Below are positions 8,817 to 17,733 of a DNA stretch of 42,691 bases, one piece after another. Each line of letters starts with the position of its first letter. Within the stretch, counting starts at the first letter, position 1. The notes beneath the pieces were generated by a model. The model saw only the letters and a list, made by a program, of their open reading frames with translations. It had not been told where the DNA came from and made no database searches. A program made the position numbers and the translations under genes. The stretch comes from Deltaproteobacteria bacterium (GTDB lineage: Bacteria > Myxococcota_A > Polyangia > Polyangiales > Polyangiaceae): positions 1 through 42,691 of the forward strand of contig QJWJ01000075.1 of the NCBI GenBank assembly GCA_003235365.1, given 5' to 3'.

Positions 8817-9305
8817 CTATCCGGCATTCATGGCTCGCAACAGGCGTCGCGTTTCCCGCACTGACCGGCTTTGAGACAGACGGCGGGTCAACTCGCGCGC
8901 GTCGCGGAGCCAACGACACGCCGTACAAAGACAGCGCGCCGAGTCGTGAGCGCGCCTATCGAGTAGCTTGCTCGCCTCCGAGATGGCGTACTCCAACGCG
9001 CCGCGAAAGCTGGTCGTCGATTGCGTTGGCCAGGGCGCAACCTGATCGAAGTGATGCAGCCACTCGCAGGCGGCTCGATGGGTGCAGCTCGAACATTGCG
9101 CATCGCAATCGTCGTAGTTCGTCGCATGCGGGCAGGTGGAAACCAGGGGCAGTCGCTGCCGGAACAGCCAGCGAGGAAAATCCAACGCCGAGTCGATTTC
9201 CGTCAGGCTGACGTCACCGACGGTTCGAATGCCGGACGCTGGGGCCCGGGCGTCGACATCTGAAGAGTCCGGTGGTTCGTATCCGAAATTCTCACTGCTC
9301 AACAT
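8817..9305 (-). CDS. Small Cys-rich protein of unknown function
   Basis: 162 aa, not recognised. No signal peptide is visible. A central Cys/His cluster (CPHATNYDDC, then CSSCTHRAAC, about residues 58-82) could bind Zn or an Fe-S cluster, and a second C-x-C-x2-C (CLCTAC) lies in the Arg-rich C-terminal helical part. The start is well supported: ATG 9305 is preceded by AAGGAGGAG, which begins right at the stop codon of the vWA gene 10 nt upstream. That implies co-expression with the vWA gene and probably with the radical SAM gene downstream. Confidence 0.7.
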   Translation of the reverse strand: MLSSENFGYEPPDSSDVDARAPASGIRTVGDVSLTEIDSALDFPRWLFRQRLPLVSTCPHATNYDDCDAQCSSCTHRAACEWLHHFDQVAPWPTQSTTSFRGALEYAISEASKLLDRRAHDSARCLCTACRWLRDARELTRRLSQSRSVRETRRLLRAMNAG

Positions 9306-9315
9306 GGCTCCTCCT

Positions 9316-10593
9316 TCAACGCGCCTGCTGAACGCGTGTGGCGCAACCGACCGTCAGCTCCAGACGTCCCAGCGGATCGTCCTGAACGAACGCGCACGCC
9401 TGGGGACACAACGTGATCTTCGAGGGGGCGACCTCATCGTCGAGGGTCCAACCAATCGAGTTGCAGGCTTCGGTCGCCTTCTCCAGCTCGGTGAGCGCCC
9501 CCTGCGACCCGACGAAGTCGACGTTCACCTTGCCGACGCCTTCTCCCTCAGGAAGCTCTGGGAAACGGATCTCGCAATCGAAGTTGAAGCTTCGAATCGA
9601 CTCCAGCGCACCGCTCAGCGCTGCTCGGGTCTGAGTCGGATCGGCATCGTCGATGAAGACCATCTCCGTCCCCCCTGCCTGAGCAACGGCTGCCAACTGG
9701 GCCACACTGCTCCCGATGCCAATCACGTAGGTAGGGATCGACGGGGAGCCTTCGAACTTCGAGCGAACGAACTCGGCGACCCCGGCGATGGTGTTGGGCA
9801 TGAGTGCCTCTTTCGGGCACGCGGGGTCTACGTCGTCGAGCGTGGCGCCGCCTTCGGGAATGACAGCGGGTTCCCCATCGGTAACCATGACGATCATGGT
9901 CTTGGAGGAGGGATCTTCCGACAAGACCGACTCGGCATAGGACATCGCACCCATCAAAGCTGGCAGCATGGGAGTGCCCCCCGCCGGTTGCTCGACGTCC
10001 AGGGCCGTTTCGAACGCGCGGACGTCGTCGAGTGACCGAAGCGGAACGTCGGGGAACGTGTAGTTGTCGGGATTGCAGGTCGTGTCGAATCCACCTGGGT
10101 GGGGGAAGAACTTCAGCGAGGCCTGTATGCCGGAGGACCCCGGGTTCTCGAGGAATGCCAATACTCCGGCGCGCGCAGGCGTCCAACGTCTGTCGAAGTT
10201 GAGTATCCCCGTCGAAGCACTGTCGCCCATGCTGCCCGATGAATCGAACAGCATGATCAAGTTGATGGGGGTCAACTCCGCGGTCTGGGTGAGCCGACCA
10301 CACTCGTCCTGCTCACTTTCGAGGCTGGCCTCGTCGTCAACCAACTGAGCGGAGTTGTCCATCGCGACGGGCGGCAGTGTTGCTGGTGACGATCCAACAC
10401 CCGAGGGAGGCTGCGCGACTGTCGATCCGGGCGCTTGCTCGGGGTCGGGTGACACCAACTCACTGCCGCCCGTCTCATCAGCTGCCGAACAGCTTTCGTG
10501 CACCGCGGCGGAGACCAGACACAGGAAAACACACAGCCAGAACCCTCGCGTCCGTTCGAGACTGGCGACTGGGCGACAATGATTTGGTTTCAT
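9316..10593 (-). CDS. Exported von Willebrand factor A domain protein
   Basis: 425 aa. The N-terminus has a signal-like hydrophobic stretch (about residues 17-30) ending near VHESCSA, possibly a lipobox, then an acidic, Pro/Ser-rich linker to about residue 105. The vWA domain follows, with a complete metal-ion-dependent adhesion site: DSSGS (117-121), Thr207 in GGTPM and Asp239 in VTDGEP. Such domains bind protein or surface ligands through Mg2+. Several cysteines after the domain suggest disulfides outside the cytoplasm. It begins 22 nt after the choice-of-anchor gene and ends 10 nt before the Cys-rich gene, so it is part of one leftward unit. Confidence 0.85.
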   Translation of the reverse strand: MKPNHCRPVASLERTRGFWLCVFLCLVSAAVHESCSAADETGGSELVSPDPEQAPGSTVAQPPSGVGSSPATLPPVAMDNSAQLVDDEASLESEQDECGRLTQTAELTPINLIMLFDSSGSMGDSASTGILNFDRRWTPARAGVLAFLENPGSSGIQASLKFFPHPGGFDTTCNPDNYTFPDVPLRSLDDVRAFETALDVEQPAGGTPMLPALMGAMSYAESVLSEDPSSKTMIVMVTDGEPAVIPEGGATLDDVDPACPKEALMPNTIAGVAEFVRSKFEGSPSIPTYVIGIGSSVAQLAAVAQAGGTEMVFIDDADPTQTRAALSGALESIRSFNFDCEIRFPELPEGEGVGKVNVDFVGSQGALTELEKATEACNSIGWTLDDEVAPSKITLCPQACAFVQDDPLGRLELTVGCATRVQQAR

Positions 10594-10615
10594 ATTCGAC
10601 GTCCCTGCTAACTCA

Positions 10616-11926
10616 TCAAGAACCTGACGGCCACATCAGGCAGCCCGTAAAGAAGAAGTCGTGGTACTCGGTGTTGCCGTATAGGGATTCGACGATAACC
10701 TGGCCATCGACGTTCCCTCCTCCCGCGCCGGCTCCCGTCGGATCGTTCAGCGCGGCGTACGGCGCGAGGACCGACCCCTGCACTCCGATGCCATCGAAAT
10801 GAAGGGTTTGCGCTTCGTAGAAGTTGTAGAGTATGCGATGGCACCATGAGGTGCTGCCTGAAATGCAACTACCGTTTCCATCGGGCAACACGAACCCGCA
10901 GCTGGTCCAAGACACTGCCGTACCGCTGACGTTCACGAGCACCGACGACCCATCGGGAACCGACAACACGAACTCACGGGCGGCTTCCAGCTGCGCAGCA
11001 CTGACAGCAAACACATTCAACGTGGGGTCGTTGCCAACGAGCGAAAGCTGGGACATCGCCAGCTCAGTCGTCCCGTTGCTGGGCAGATTCGTGAGCGCGC
11101 GGCTGTAGTCGAGCATCTCGGTCCGCAGTGCGACGAAGTCGACCGGCGCATCCTCACGCGCGCCGCAGGAGAACGTGCCGTCATTCGTGGCCAGTTCCCC
11201 ATATGCCACGGCGCCGTTGTGCACGACGGGCGTTCCGCTGAGCACCCCACCAACGACGAGATCGTCCCGGGTACAGTCCTTGTCCAGACCGGATCCCATC
11301 GCGTAGTTGTCCAAGCTGGCGTCTCCACCGACATACATCCCGCCCAACGTGTCTGCGCCGCTCGGCGCGGCGTCTTCGAACACGATGACGTTGACCCCAT
11401 CGATGCTGCTCGGAATGCACACGCTGGGAGGGTCCCCCGTGTCGCCGGGTGGGGGGTCCCCCGTGTCGCCAGGCGGAGGGTCGCCCGTGTCTCCGCCTGG
11501 CGGATCGCCCGTGTCTCCCCCAGGAGGATCGCCTGTCTGCCCGTCAGGCGGGTCACCGGTTTCGCCACCAGGCGGGTCTGCGGTGGAACCAGTGCCGTCG
11601 GGCAACGGCGGGTCAAGCGTGAAACCGTCGTCGACGGTGGAGTCCGAAGGAAGACCGGATGCGCCAGTATCGAGCTCTGGCCCTGCACTCGCCTCCGCAG
11701 ACGATTGCTCCCCATCGCGTTCCTGAGCCGAGCTCCCCCCCAGCGGCTCGCTGCCACCCTCGTCATCCGTATCCACGAGCATGACGGAAACTGGCGCAAT
11801 CGCCGGGGACGGCCCGCGTTCGGCTCCGTCGGCGCCAGCGGGAGCCGTTGGCGACCCGGGCCCCGCACCACAAGCGGTGACGACAACTAGGATTGAGAAC
11901 GTGTGTGTGGCACTCATGCGCTGCAT
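10616..11926 (-). CDS. Choice-of-anchor A-type secreted protein with TGDPP repeat linker
   Basis: 436 aa. A short lipoprotein-like signal (FSILVVVTAC) is followed by about 150 acidic, low-complexity residues with tandem octapeptides TGDPPxGx. A globular domain from about residue 190 to the end matches the choice-of-anchor A type: NVIVFEDAAPSGADTLGG, MYVGGDASL, VVGGVLSG, IGVQGSVLAPYAALN, NVDGQVIVESL and a terminal EYHDFFFTGCL. That family is known from secreted, surface-anchored proteins; no catalytic role is established. It is first in the leftward unit with the vWA, Cys-rich and radical SAM genes, and is divergent from the GAF-BTAD regulator across about 265 nt. ATG 11917 is an alternative start. 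Confidence 0.83.
   Translation of the reverse strand: MQRMSATHTFSILVVVTACGAGPGSPTAPAGADGAERGPSPAIAPVSVMLVDTDDEGGSEPLGGSSAQERDGEQSSAEASAGPELDTGASGLPSDSTVDDGFTLDPPLPDGTGSTADPPGGETGDPPDGQTGDPPGGDTGDPPGGDTGDPPPGDTGDPPPGDTGDPPSVCIPSSIDGVNVIVFEDAAPSGADTLGGMYVGGDASLDNYAMGSGLDKDCTRDDLVVGGVLSGTPVVHNGAVAYGELATNDGTFSCGAREDAPVDFVALRTEMLDYSRALTNLPSNGTTELAMSQLSLVGNDPTLNVFAVSAAQLEAAREFVLSVPDGSSVLVNVSGTAVSWTSCGFVLPDGNGSCISGSTSWCHRILYNFYEAQTLHFDGIGVQGSVLAPYAALNDPTGAGAGGGNVDGQVIVESLYGNTEYHDFFFTGCLMWPSGS
11430..11577 (-). repeat. 24-nt coding tandem repeats (TGDPPxGx)
   Basis: About six imperfect 24-nt units encode the octapeptide linker of the choice-of-anchor protein. They stay in frame and vary mainly at third positions and at the Gly/Pro/Asp position, so they look like an expressed spacer rather than a CRISPR or intergenic repeat. 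Copy number may differ between strains. Confidence 0.8.
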
Positions 11927-12191
11927 CCGTCGTGTGGAAGACAGCGAGCCAGGCGTGACTTACACGCTCCTTACACGTCCCTGAGGGCGAGGCCGCCCAC
12001 GCGTCGAACCGCGATCCCACAGGTGCGACGCCGCGGCATTGGCGACACAGAACCAACAGGCTAGTGTAGTGTTACTCGAAACGGCCCTCTCCTCGCCCAG
12101 TCCACGCGGACGCTCGCCGCAAACGTGAAGCTGACATGGAAAGTGGTTGCCCGAGACAGAACCATCACTCGCTGCGCCCAGCCGCACACGC

Positions 12192-14210
12192 ATGAGACCT
12201 TCGAAGCCACCTCCAGTCCACACCAGCTTCATCCACCTCGACGAGCGGGGTTGCGTGGCGGGAGTACCTCCGATGCTCGGCTCCCACCCCGAGCTGAGCG
12301 TCGGAATGTCCTGTGAGCGGGCGATCGAGTCTCTTGGGCACGGCGCCGTCGATTGCTCCGGATGTGTTCTGCGCGGCGCACACGCACAGCAACCGTCGGC
12401 ATGCGAACTCGTCAGACTGAATTCAGGAGCGCTACTGCGGGTGGAGATCGCCAGTTCGGAACGAGCAGCAGACCGATTCTACTGGCTCGGAGCCATCGCG
12501 GAGGCAGTCCAGGGCGAGCCGTTGCCCGTCGGTCTCGTTCGCGCCATGGATTTGCTGTGTTGGGCAACCGGGGCGAGCCTTGCAGCGTTGTGGGTACGAG
12601 GCGCGTTGCGCGGGGAGCCGATCCTCACGGCGCTTGCTGGTCCCGGCAGGCAAGCCGTCGCGTCACAAACGCAACTCGACGCGGGCTGGGGCATCCCGGG
12701 GATCGTTCTGGCCAACGCGCAAACGACGACCAGCGCAGACATCGGCAACGATGCACGGCGTGCCCGCCGCGGCCTTCGCAAACTGGGCGGCTACACCTGT
12801 GTCCCTCTCGGCGGCGCGGACGGACCGCTGGCGTGCGTGGAACTCGCTTGGTCGTCGAAAGGATTGCCGAGTCCGGAGCACTCGACCCTGCTCGACTCGG
12901 TTGCTCCCATCCTGCGCGACCGGATTCAAAGAAGCCGCGTCGAAACTCGCGATCGCCTCATCGCCCAGATGTCGGCGGCGCGAGCAGCGGGAGCACAGGA
13001 TGTCAACTCCCTGGACGGAGCTGCCCGCGCGTTTGCGGAGGCGCTCAAGAACATTGCGACCGCGCGCAACGTTCACGTGTTGTTGGCACCGAGCGATAGC
13101 GGTGTGGAACCGCGTGTGATCAGCACCAACGAGCGCGAAGCAACGTCCCTGTGCCCCGTCGCGGGCGACGTGCTTGGCTGCGGGAAACTGCACAACGAGG
13201 GCTGCCAGTCCCTGGGACGACGGCGGCGCGATTGGCCAGGACAGTGCCGACGTCTGCCGACCGTGATCGAAGCCCCAAACTGTGTCCCACTCGTGGCGGA
13301 TGGACGGTTTCTCGGCAGCGTGGTCATCGACCTCGGCGCGACCCCACAGCCCGAGGGGATCGGCCTCGCTTCGCTGCTCGACGCCTGTTGCGAGGGCGCT
13401 CGGCAGCTGCTACCGGTGGCGACCCCGATCGAACGCCAACCAACTGAGGGACCGCGTCTGTCGATTCGCTGTTTCGGCCCCTTGGAAGTCAGCATCGACG
13501 GCACGGCGGTACCGCTGGAGGCCTTCTCCCGCCGCAAAGCGCGAACACTGTTGGGGTTGTTGTTGTTGCAAGCGGGCAGACCCGTGACCGCATCGAGCCT
13601 GAGCGAGGCCCTATGGCCCGAAGTGTCGGAAGACGTCGGCAGAAACAGACTACACGGTGTCGTTCATTGTCTGCGTCAGGTGATTGAGCCTCATCCAGAA
13701 AGCAAACGTTGGCTGCACGTACGCAACGATGGCGAACTCTATCATTTCAACAAAGACGCCCCGCATACGATTGACCTGTTTCGCTTCGACGTCCTGCTTC
13801 GTGAAGCCCACGAGCACGGCAACGCCAACGGGATCCAGCGACAAGAAGCCTGCCTTGCACAGGCAGTGGAGCTCTACGGAGCCGACTTGTTCAGCGATGA
13901 ACCGTACCTGGACGGCTTCGAACGAGCGCGCATCGAGCTGCGCCGCCGTTGCCTCGACGCCCATCGTACGCTGGCGCGACTCAGGGCGGCGCGCGGCGAC
14001 GTCGACGGCGCGTTGCAGACCTTGCGTCGAGGGCTCGCTCACGATCAACACGACGAAGAGCTCCAGCTCGACCGAATGCGTCTACTCTGTCAACTGGGAC
14101 GCAGCGCCGAAGCTCTCGCCACGTACGAGCAATACGCGGAGCAGTGCAAAACGGCCCTCGGCGTCCCCCCGTCCGACGAGATGCAGCGGCTCCGACAGAC
14201 GCTGGCGTGA
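12192..14210 (+). CDS. GAF-BTAD family transcriptional regulator with two Cys clusters
   Basis: 672 aa from ATG 12192. An in-frame TTG at 12147, preceded by GGAAAG, would add 15 residues. The N-terminal part has a PAS-like segment with C41, C55, C58 and C71 (DCSGC core), then two GAF-like regions (about 95-245 and 275-405). The second holds C321, C330, C338, C352 and C364. From about residue 420 comes an OmpR-type winged helix (SIRCFGPLEVSIDG ... EAFSRRKARTLLGLLL) and then a bacterial transcriptional activation (BTAD) TPR-like domain to the end. This is a DNA-binding activator layout with a sensory N-terminus. The Cys groups suggest redox, metal or Fe-S sensing (inference). It is divergent from the choice-of-anchor unit and lies 118 nt before the hemerythrin gene, so either may be its target. 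Confidence 0.85.
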   Translation: MRPSKPPPVHTSFIHLDERGCVAGVPPMLGSHPELSVGMSCERAIESLGHGAVDCSGCVLRGAHAQQPSACELVRLNSGALLRVEIASSERAADRFYWLGAIAEAVQGEPLPVGLVRAMDLLCWATGASLAALWVRGALRGEPILTALAGPGRQAVASQTQLDAGWGIPGIVLANAQTTTSADIGNDARRARRGLRKLGGYTCVPLGGADGPLACVELAWSSKGLPSPEHSTLLDSVAPILRDRIQRSRVETRDRLIAQMSAARAAGAQDVNSLDGAARAFAEALKNIATARNVHVLLAPSDSGVEPRVISTNEREATSLCPVAGDVLGCGKLHNEGCQSLGRRRRDWPGQCRRLPTVIEAPNCVPLVADGRFLGSVVIDLGATPQPEGIGLASLLDACCEGARQLLPVATPIERQPTEGPRLSIRCFGPLEVSIDGTAVPLEAFSRRKARTLLGLLLLQAGRPVTASSLSEALWPEVSEDVGRNRLHGVVHCLRQVIEPHPESKRWLHVRNDGELYHFNKDAPHTIDLFRFDVLLREAHEHGNANGIQRQEACLAQAVELYGADLFSDEPYLDGFERARIELRRRCLDAHRTLARLRAARGDVDGALQTLRRGLAHDQHDEELQLDRMRLLCQLGRSAEALATYEQYAEQCKTALGVPPSDEMQRLRQTLA

Positions 14211-14328
14211 CGTCTGGAGACGTCGGTGACGACAACGCACATTTCTGGACCTTACGTTCTCCAAACGCTGGCCGTCATCCATTCATGGGTGCCGATGGCC
14301 AGCCCACGGCTGTTACACGGAGTGCCAG

Positions 14329-14745
14329 ATGACAACCTCATGGAGAGACGAGTACAGTGTCGGCGACGAGGTAATCGACAAGCACCATCGCCAGTTGATT
14401 CGCTACATCCAGTTGTTGGAGGACCCCAAGATCCGTAGCCGTAGCGGAGACGACTTCATGACGATGTTGGTGGAAGGCCTGGCGGAATATGCCGACTATC
14501 ACTTCGCTGCTGAGGAAGCGATGATGGCGAAAGCCGGTTACCCGCAACTGCAGGCGCATCGTTCCGAGCACGCAGATTTTGCGAAAGACATGGTCTTGTT
14601 TCGTGAGACATTTGGCCAGGGCAGTCCCCGCTTGGAGAAGGCATTGCTCGGCTACCTCAGGGACTGGCTACTGTCCCACATCCTGACGAGCGACAAGGCT
14701 TTCGGCGAGTGGAGCGCGTTGGGGACGTCGGGACCTGAGGCGTAG
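14329..14745 (+). CDS. Bacteriohemerythrin
   Basis: 138-aa single-domain hemerythrin, a four-helix bundle with a non-heme diiron site that binds O2 and in some cases NO. All seven canonical ligands are present at standard spacing: H20, H58, E62, H77, H81, H117 and D122. The family start WxxEYSVG..VIDKHH is intact. It is cytoplasmic (no signal). It probably stores, delivers or scavenges oxygen, which fits a microaerobic or nitrate-respiring lifestyle. The Cys-rich GAF-BTAD regulator is immediately upstream on the same strand, and the downstream gene is convergent. Confidence 0.94.
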   Translation: MTTSWRDEYSVGDEVIDKHHRQLIRYIQLLEDPKIRSRSGDDFMTMLVEGLAEYADYHFAAEEAMMAKAGYPQLQAHRSEHADFAKDMVLFRETFGQGSPRLEKALLGYLRDWLLSHILTSDKAFGEWSALGTSGPEA

Positions 14746-14781
14746 CTTACACGGCCCAACTCCCTTTGCCGTCGCTTGGTC

Positions 14782-15927
14782 CTACCTGACCTTGAACCCT
14801 CGATTCACCTGCAAGTCAGCGAAGCACTCCGGACATTGAGCAACCGAATTTCGGCAGAGCGAACTCGACTCACCGCACGTCGCGGAGGCGGTCCCCGCGG
14901 CCGACTCTTGTTCGCTCGCTACTGCCGACACAGCCGCCGCGCATTGCGCGCCCAGCTCCACGCACTCCCGGCATTCGGCTGAGGACCACAGTGAGTTGTA
15001 GCACTCGTAGGGACTCCACCGGCGGTATTGGTGCATCGGCATATCGCCGGGCGGCATCGAGCTGTCACCGGACTGGACCGGTTGTTCTGCGGCGCCGGCG
15101 TCATCGGAAGTGGCGTCGTCCGCCTGAGGGGAGGGCTGCTCCAGACAGGACCAGTCGCGAGCGCAAAGCGATACCACGCGCCGGGATTCTGCGACCAACC
15201 CGCCTAGCACTGGCGACAAGTTGCATGCCTCGGCACACACACTCGTCAGCAGCTCGCATTGGCTGACCTTGGCGACATCGGCGCAGGTCTCATTGGCGTC
15301 GGTGCAGGAATCAGGCAATTCGAGCTCGTTGATGCATTGGGCGCACGCGTGGATGACGGCATCGTTCTGGAACAGTCGGGATCCTTCGTTCTCGTCTCCA
15401 GGCGGGCTGCCTAGCCGCCACCGTTGCAGTTGCTCTTTGCATTCCGACCCCTTCGCTCGGCAGACATCTTCGAACTGCGAACAAGCTGCATCGACTTCCG
15501 CGAAGCTACTCAACGCCCGGGTGACCAGTGGCACTTCGGCGCACGCGACGTCGCAGTCGCGGTCCTCGCGCGTGTCCGCGCAGTTGTTGTTGTCCGGATC
15601 GAGGCACCCCTCGCAGCGGCCGATGTTCGCCCAGGAGACCTTTCCGTCACTCACATCGTCGATCAGTTCTTCGACGCATTCCTCTTTCGCCCCGGCGTCT
15701 TGCTGGGGTGGGATGTCACATGCGAGCAAGTGATCGCAAAAGTCCGAGGTGAGTTTCTCTTGGGAAGAAAGCGAGCATCCGCAACACGTGGCTGTCAGCA
15801 GCAGGATCATTGCTCTGGTGCCTCGCCCGCGAGACGGCGGACGATAGCCGAAGTCCCCGGTCGGGTAATGGCTGCGGACATCACTCGCTCGAGCTCGACC
15901 TCTCTTGGGCGCGGCGCTAGAAGACAT
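14782..15927 (-). CDS. Cys-rich lipoprotein of unknown function
   Basis: About 381 aa from ATG 15927, which overlaps the 3' end of the preceding gene by 11 nt (GGAGG upstream). The alternative ATG 15810 (342 aa) starts right at the hydrophobic lipoprotein signal MILLLTATCCGC. That short signal lacks a basic n-region unless the longer form is used, so the start is open. The mature part has more than 25 cysteines spaced in small groups (CDHLLAC, CEGCLD, CAQC, CRECVELGAQC, CPEC), as in the disulfide-rich secreted proteins common in large myxobacterial genomes. No domain was recognised. It probably sits at the outer surface and may be co-expressed with the zinc-phospholipase-like gene upstream. 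Confidence 0.7.
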   Translation of the reverse strand: MSSSAAPKRGRARASDVRSHYPTGDFGYRPPSRGRGTRAMILLLTATCCGCSLSSQEKLTSDFCDHLLACDIPPQQDAGAKEECVEELIDDVSDGKVSWANIGRCEGCLDPDNNNCADTREDRDCDVACAEVPLVTRALSSFAEVDAACSQFEDVCRAKGSECKEQLQRWRLGSPPGDENEGSRLFQNDAVIHACAQCINELELPDSCTDANETCADVAKVSQCELLTSVCAEACNLSPVLGGLVAESRRVVSLCARDWSCLEQPSPQADDATSDDAGAAEQPVQSGDSSMPPGDMPMHQYRRWSPYECYNSLWSSAECRECVELGAQCAAAVSAVASEQESAAGTASATCGESSSLCRNSVAQCPECFADLQVNRGFKVR

Positions 15928-17668
15928 GGGTCGCGATGCCTCCGCTGACACTCCACGTCGTGGTCCTCTCTTTGAGTCGACCTTCCCAGAAATCGTAACC
16001 CCACAGCACGCGCGGCGCGTCGAGACCGACCCAGACGTGATTCCCAATGACCGCGTCCAGCGACACACCCCCAAAGCCCCAACTCAACGCGTGCCTGGCC
16101 TGGTCCTGAAAGACAGAGGTCACCGTGTATACCGCTCGGCCTCGAACGCCGATGTACATCGAAAACGGCGTCCCATCGTTTCCAATCAGGTCTGACAAGG
16201 GTACGGGCAGAGTGATGCCAGGTTCGAAGGCAAGGCCGACTGGGCGCTCACCGAATTCATCTTCCATCGGCAGGCGGAGCTGAACGGCGTAGCTCAACAT
16301 GTCAAGCGGGCTGATTGTGTCGTGCAACACGCTGGTGTGAGCGAGGAATGCGTCAAATGTCACCCACAAGGGCGTGCTTGGAAGAAATTCGGTGCTCAAT
16401 CCAACGCCTCCAGAGAGGTGCTGTCGTGGGACCAATGAATCAGCGGGGTAGACGAGATCTCCGCGCCGCTGGTCGGGTCGAACGCCAGCGTCGGACGTTG
16501 GCGACTCGACGTCAGCCCACGGGGCAGACGGCTGAAACTCGCTCATCCGCTCGGTCAGGGTTTCGTCAACATGCCCGAGGTACTTTTGGCGGTACGCAGT
16601 CCATGCCGCGCCGAAAGACTGGTTTGCGTCGGGTGCGATATCGTAGACATCACTGTTTTGCGACAGTTTACCCCGCCCCATGCGTTCGACCTTGTCGATG
16701 TAGCGCGACACCAGCACGAGCAAGTTCTCTATCGCTTCTGCTGCCATGAGAGCTCGGGTGGAAAGGCACTCTCTCGGTGCGACGATTTCGCTTTCGAGGT
16801 CACCCTCGTCCAGTGCGCGACCGGTGAGTCGCTCCGCGGCTCTGAGGCACTCCTGCTTTCTCGCCTCGTAGACGGGATTGGTGGCGGTTGGGCTTTGGTC
16901 GTCAGCGTCCCCAATGAGATATCCCCAGTCACGAGTCTCGATGAGCGCTTGGTGTTGGCGTTCCGAGAAGTGTAGCCGCGCCTTGTCGTGCGACTCCGCG
17001 GGCGCTGCCAGAAAGTAGCTCCACCACGTCCGGAGCGACCACGGCTTGACGTACACGATCTTCCACGCCCACAGATCGTCCTTTGAGGGTGACAGTTCCA
17101 GTTCGGAGTAGTTCGTCGGCAAGATGCGTCCGACGTGGGAATCTGCGAACGAATCCTCGATCAAGTGCATCAAGGCGTACATCCCCACGGACTGCTCGTT
17201 GCTCTCGGCAGGGGAGTGCATGATGCTACGAAGTAGCGAATCAGCGACCCCCAGGCACTCCAGATACGCGTCCACGACGAGCCCTTTCGGCAATCCGAAT
17301 CGCTGTGTCGCGACGCGGGTAACGTGGCTCCCACGCGCGTTGAAGTGAAAGCACTGGCGATCTTGTTGGAGCTGACGGTCCATCAGGTGATCTGGGAGGT
17401 GCGACGCCAAGGCCAGGCCACGGACGTTGTAGGAACTGAAGTCTCCTGCCAGCCTGCTCGTCGGAGACAGTGCGGGCACCGATGGAGGATGAAGAACCCC
17501 GTAGCGCAGTAGCTTCGTCAGTACCTTTTCACCAGCCGGTGTCTTCAACAGCGACTCGTACGCCGCGGCTTCGATCGCTCGATGCCCCGGTTCCTTGAAC
17601 GCGTGGGCCGTCGTACCCCACGATACCAAGAGAACGCACCATAGTGCTGTTTGTAGTATTGGGTTCAT
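15917..17668 (-). CDS. Exported zinc phospholipase C/S1-P1-like protein with barrel-like C-terminus
   Basis: 583 aa with a clear signal peptide (cleavage near AHA-FKEPGH). The N-terminal half (about 24-400) has a His/Asp pattern like the all-helical trinuclear-zinc phospholipase C and S1/P1 nuclease superfamily: H29 just after the signal (GHRAIE), H90/D93/H94, H108, H115, and HLIEDSFADSH with H168, D172 and H178 at the H-x3-D-x5-H spacing of those enzymes. The remaining ligand pair is not obvious, so catalysis is uncertain. The C-terminal part (about 430-583) is rich in alternating aromatic/hydrophobic strands and ends in Phe (TWSVSGGIATHVF), consistent with an outer-membrane beta structure. 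Substrate is unknown. The downstream Cys-rich lipoprotein gene overlaps its stop. Confidence 0.7.
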   Translation of the reverse strand: MNPILQTALWCVLLVSWGTTAHAFKEPGHRAIEAAAYESLLKTPAGEKVLTKLLRYGVLHPPSVPALSPTSRLAGDFSSYNVRGLALASHLPDHLMDRQLQQDRQCFHFNARGSHVTRVATQRFGLPKGLVVDAYLECLGVADSLLRSIMHSPAESNEQSVGMYALMHLIEDSFADSHVGRILPTNYSELELSPSKDDLWAWKIVYVKPWSLRTWWSYFLAAPAESHDKARLHFSERQHQALIETRDWGYLIGDADDQSPTATNPVYEARKQECLRAAERLTGRALDEGDLESEIVAPRECLSTRALMAAEAIENLLVLVSRYIDKVERMGRGKLSQNSDVYDIAPDANQSFGAAWTAYRQKYLGHVDETLTERMSEFQPSAPWADVESPTSDAGVRPDQRRGDLVYPADSLVPRQHLSGGVGLSTEFLPSTPLWVTFDAFLAHTSVLHDTISPLDMLSYAVQLRLPMEDEFGERPVGLAFEPGITLPVPLSDLIGNDGTPFSMYIGVRGRAVYTVTSVFQDQARHALSWGFGGVSLDAVIGNHVWVGLDAPRVLWGYDFWEGRLKERTTTWSVSGGIATHVF

Positions 17669-17733
17669 GGGCTTGGTTGCCAGGGGTCGTGGCGAGGGGC
17701 CCCATTGGGAAGAGGCGACCCGAAGGGTACAGG

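Noticed and set aside
9136..10035. 299-codon plus-strand open frame
   Set aside because: Antisense to the vWA gene with its intact metal site.
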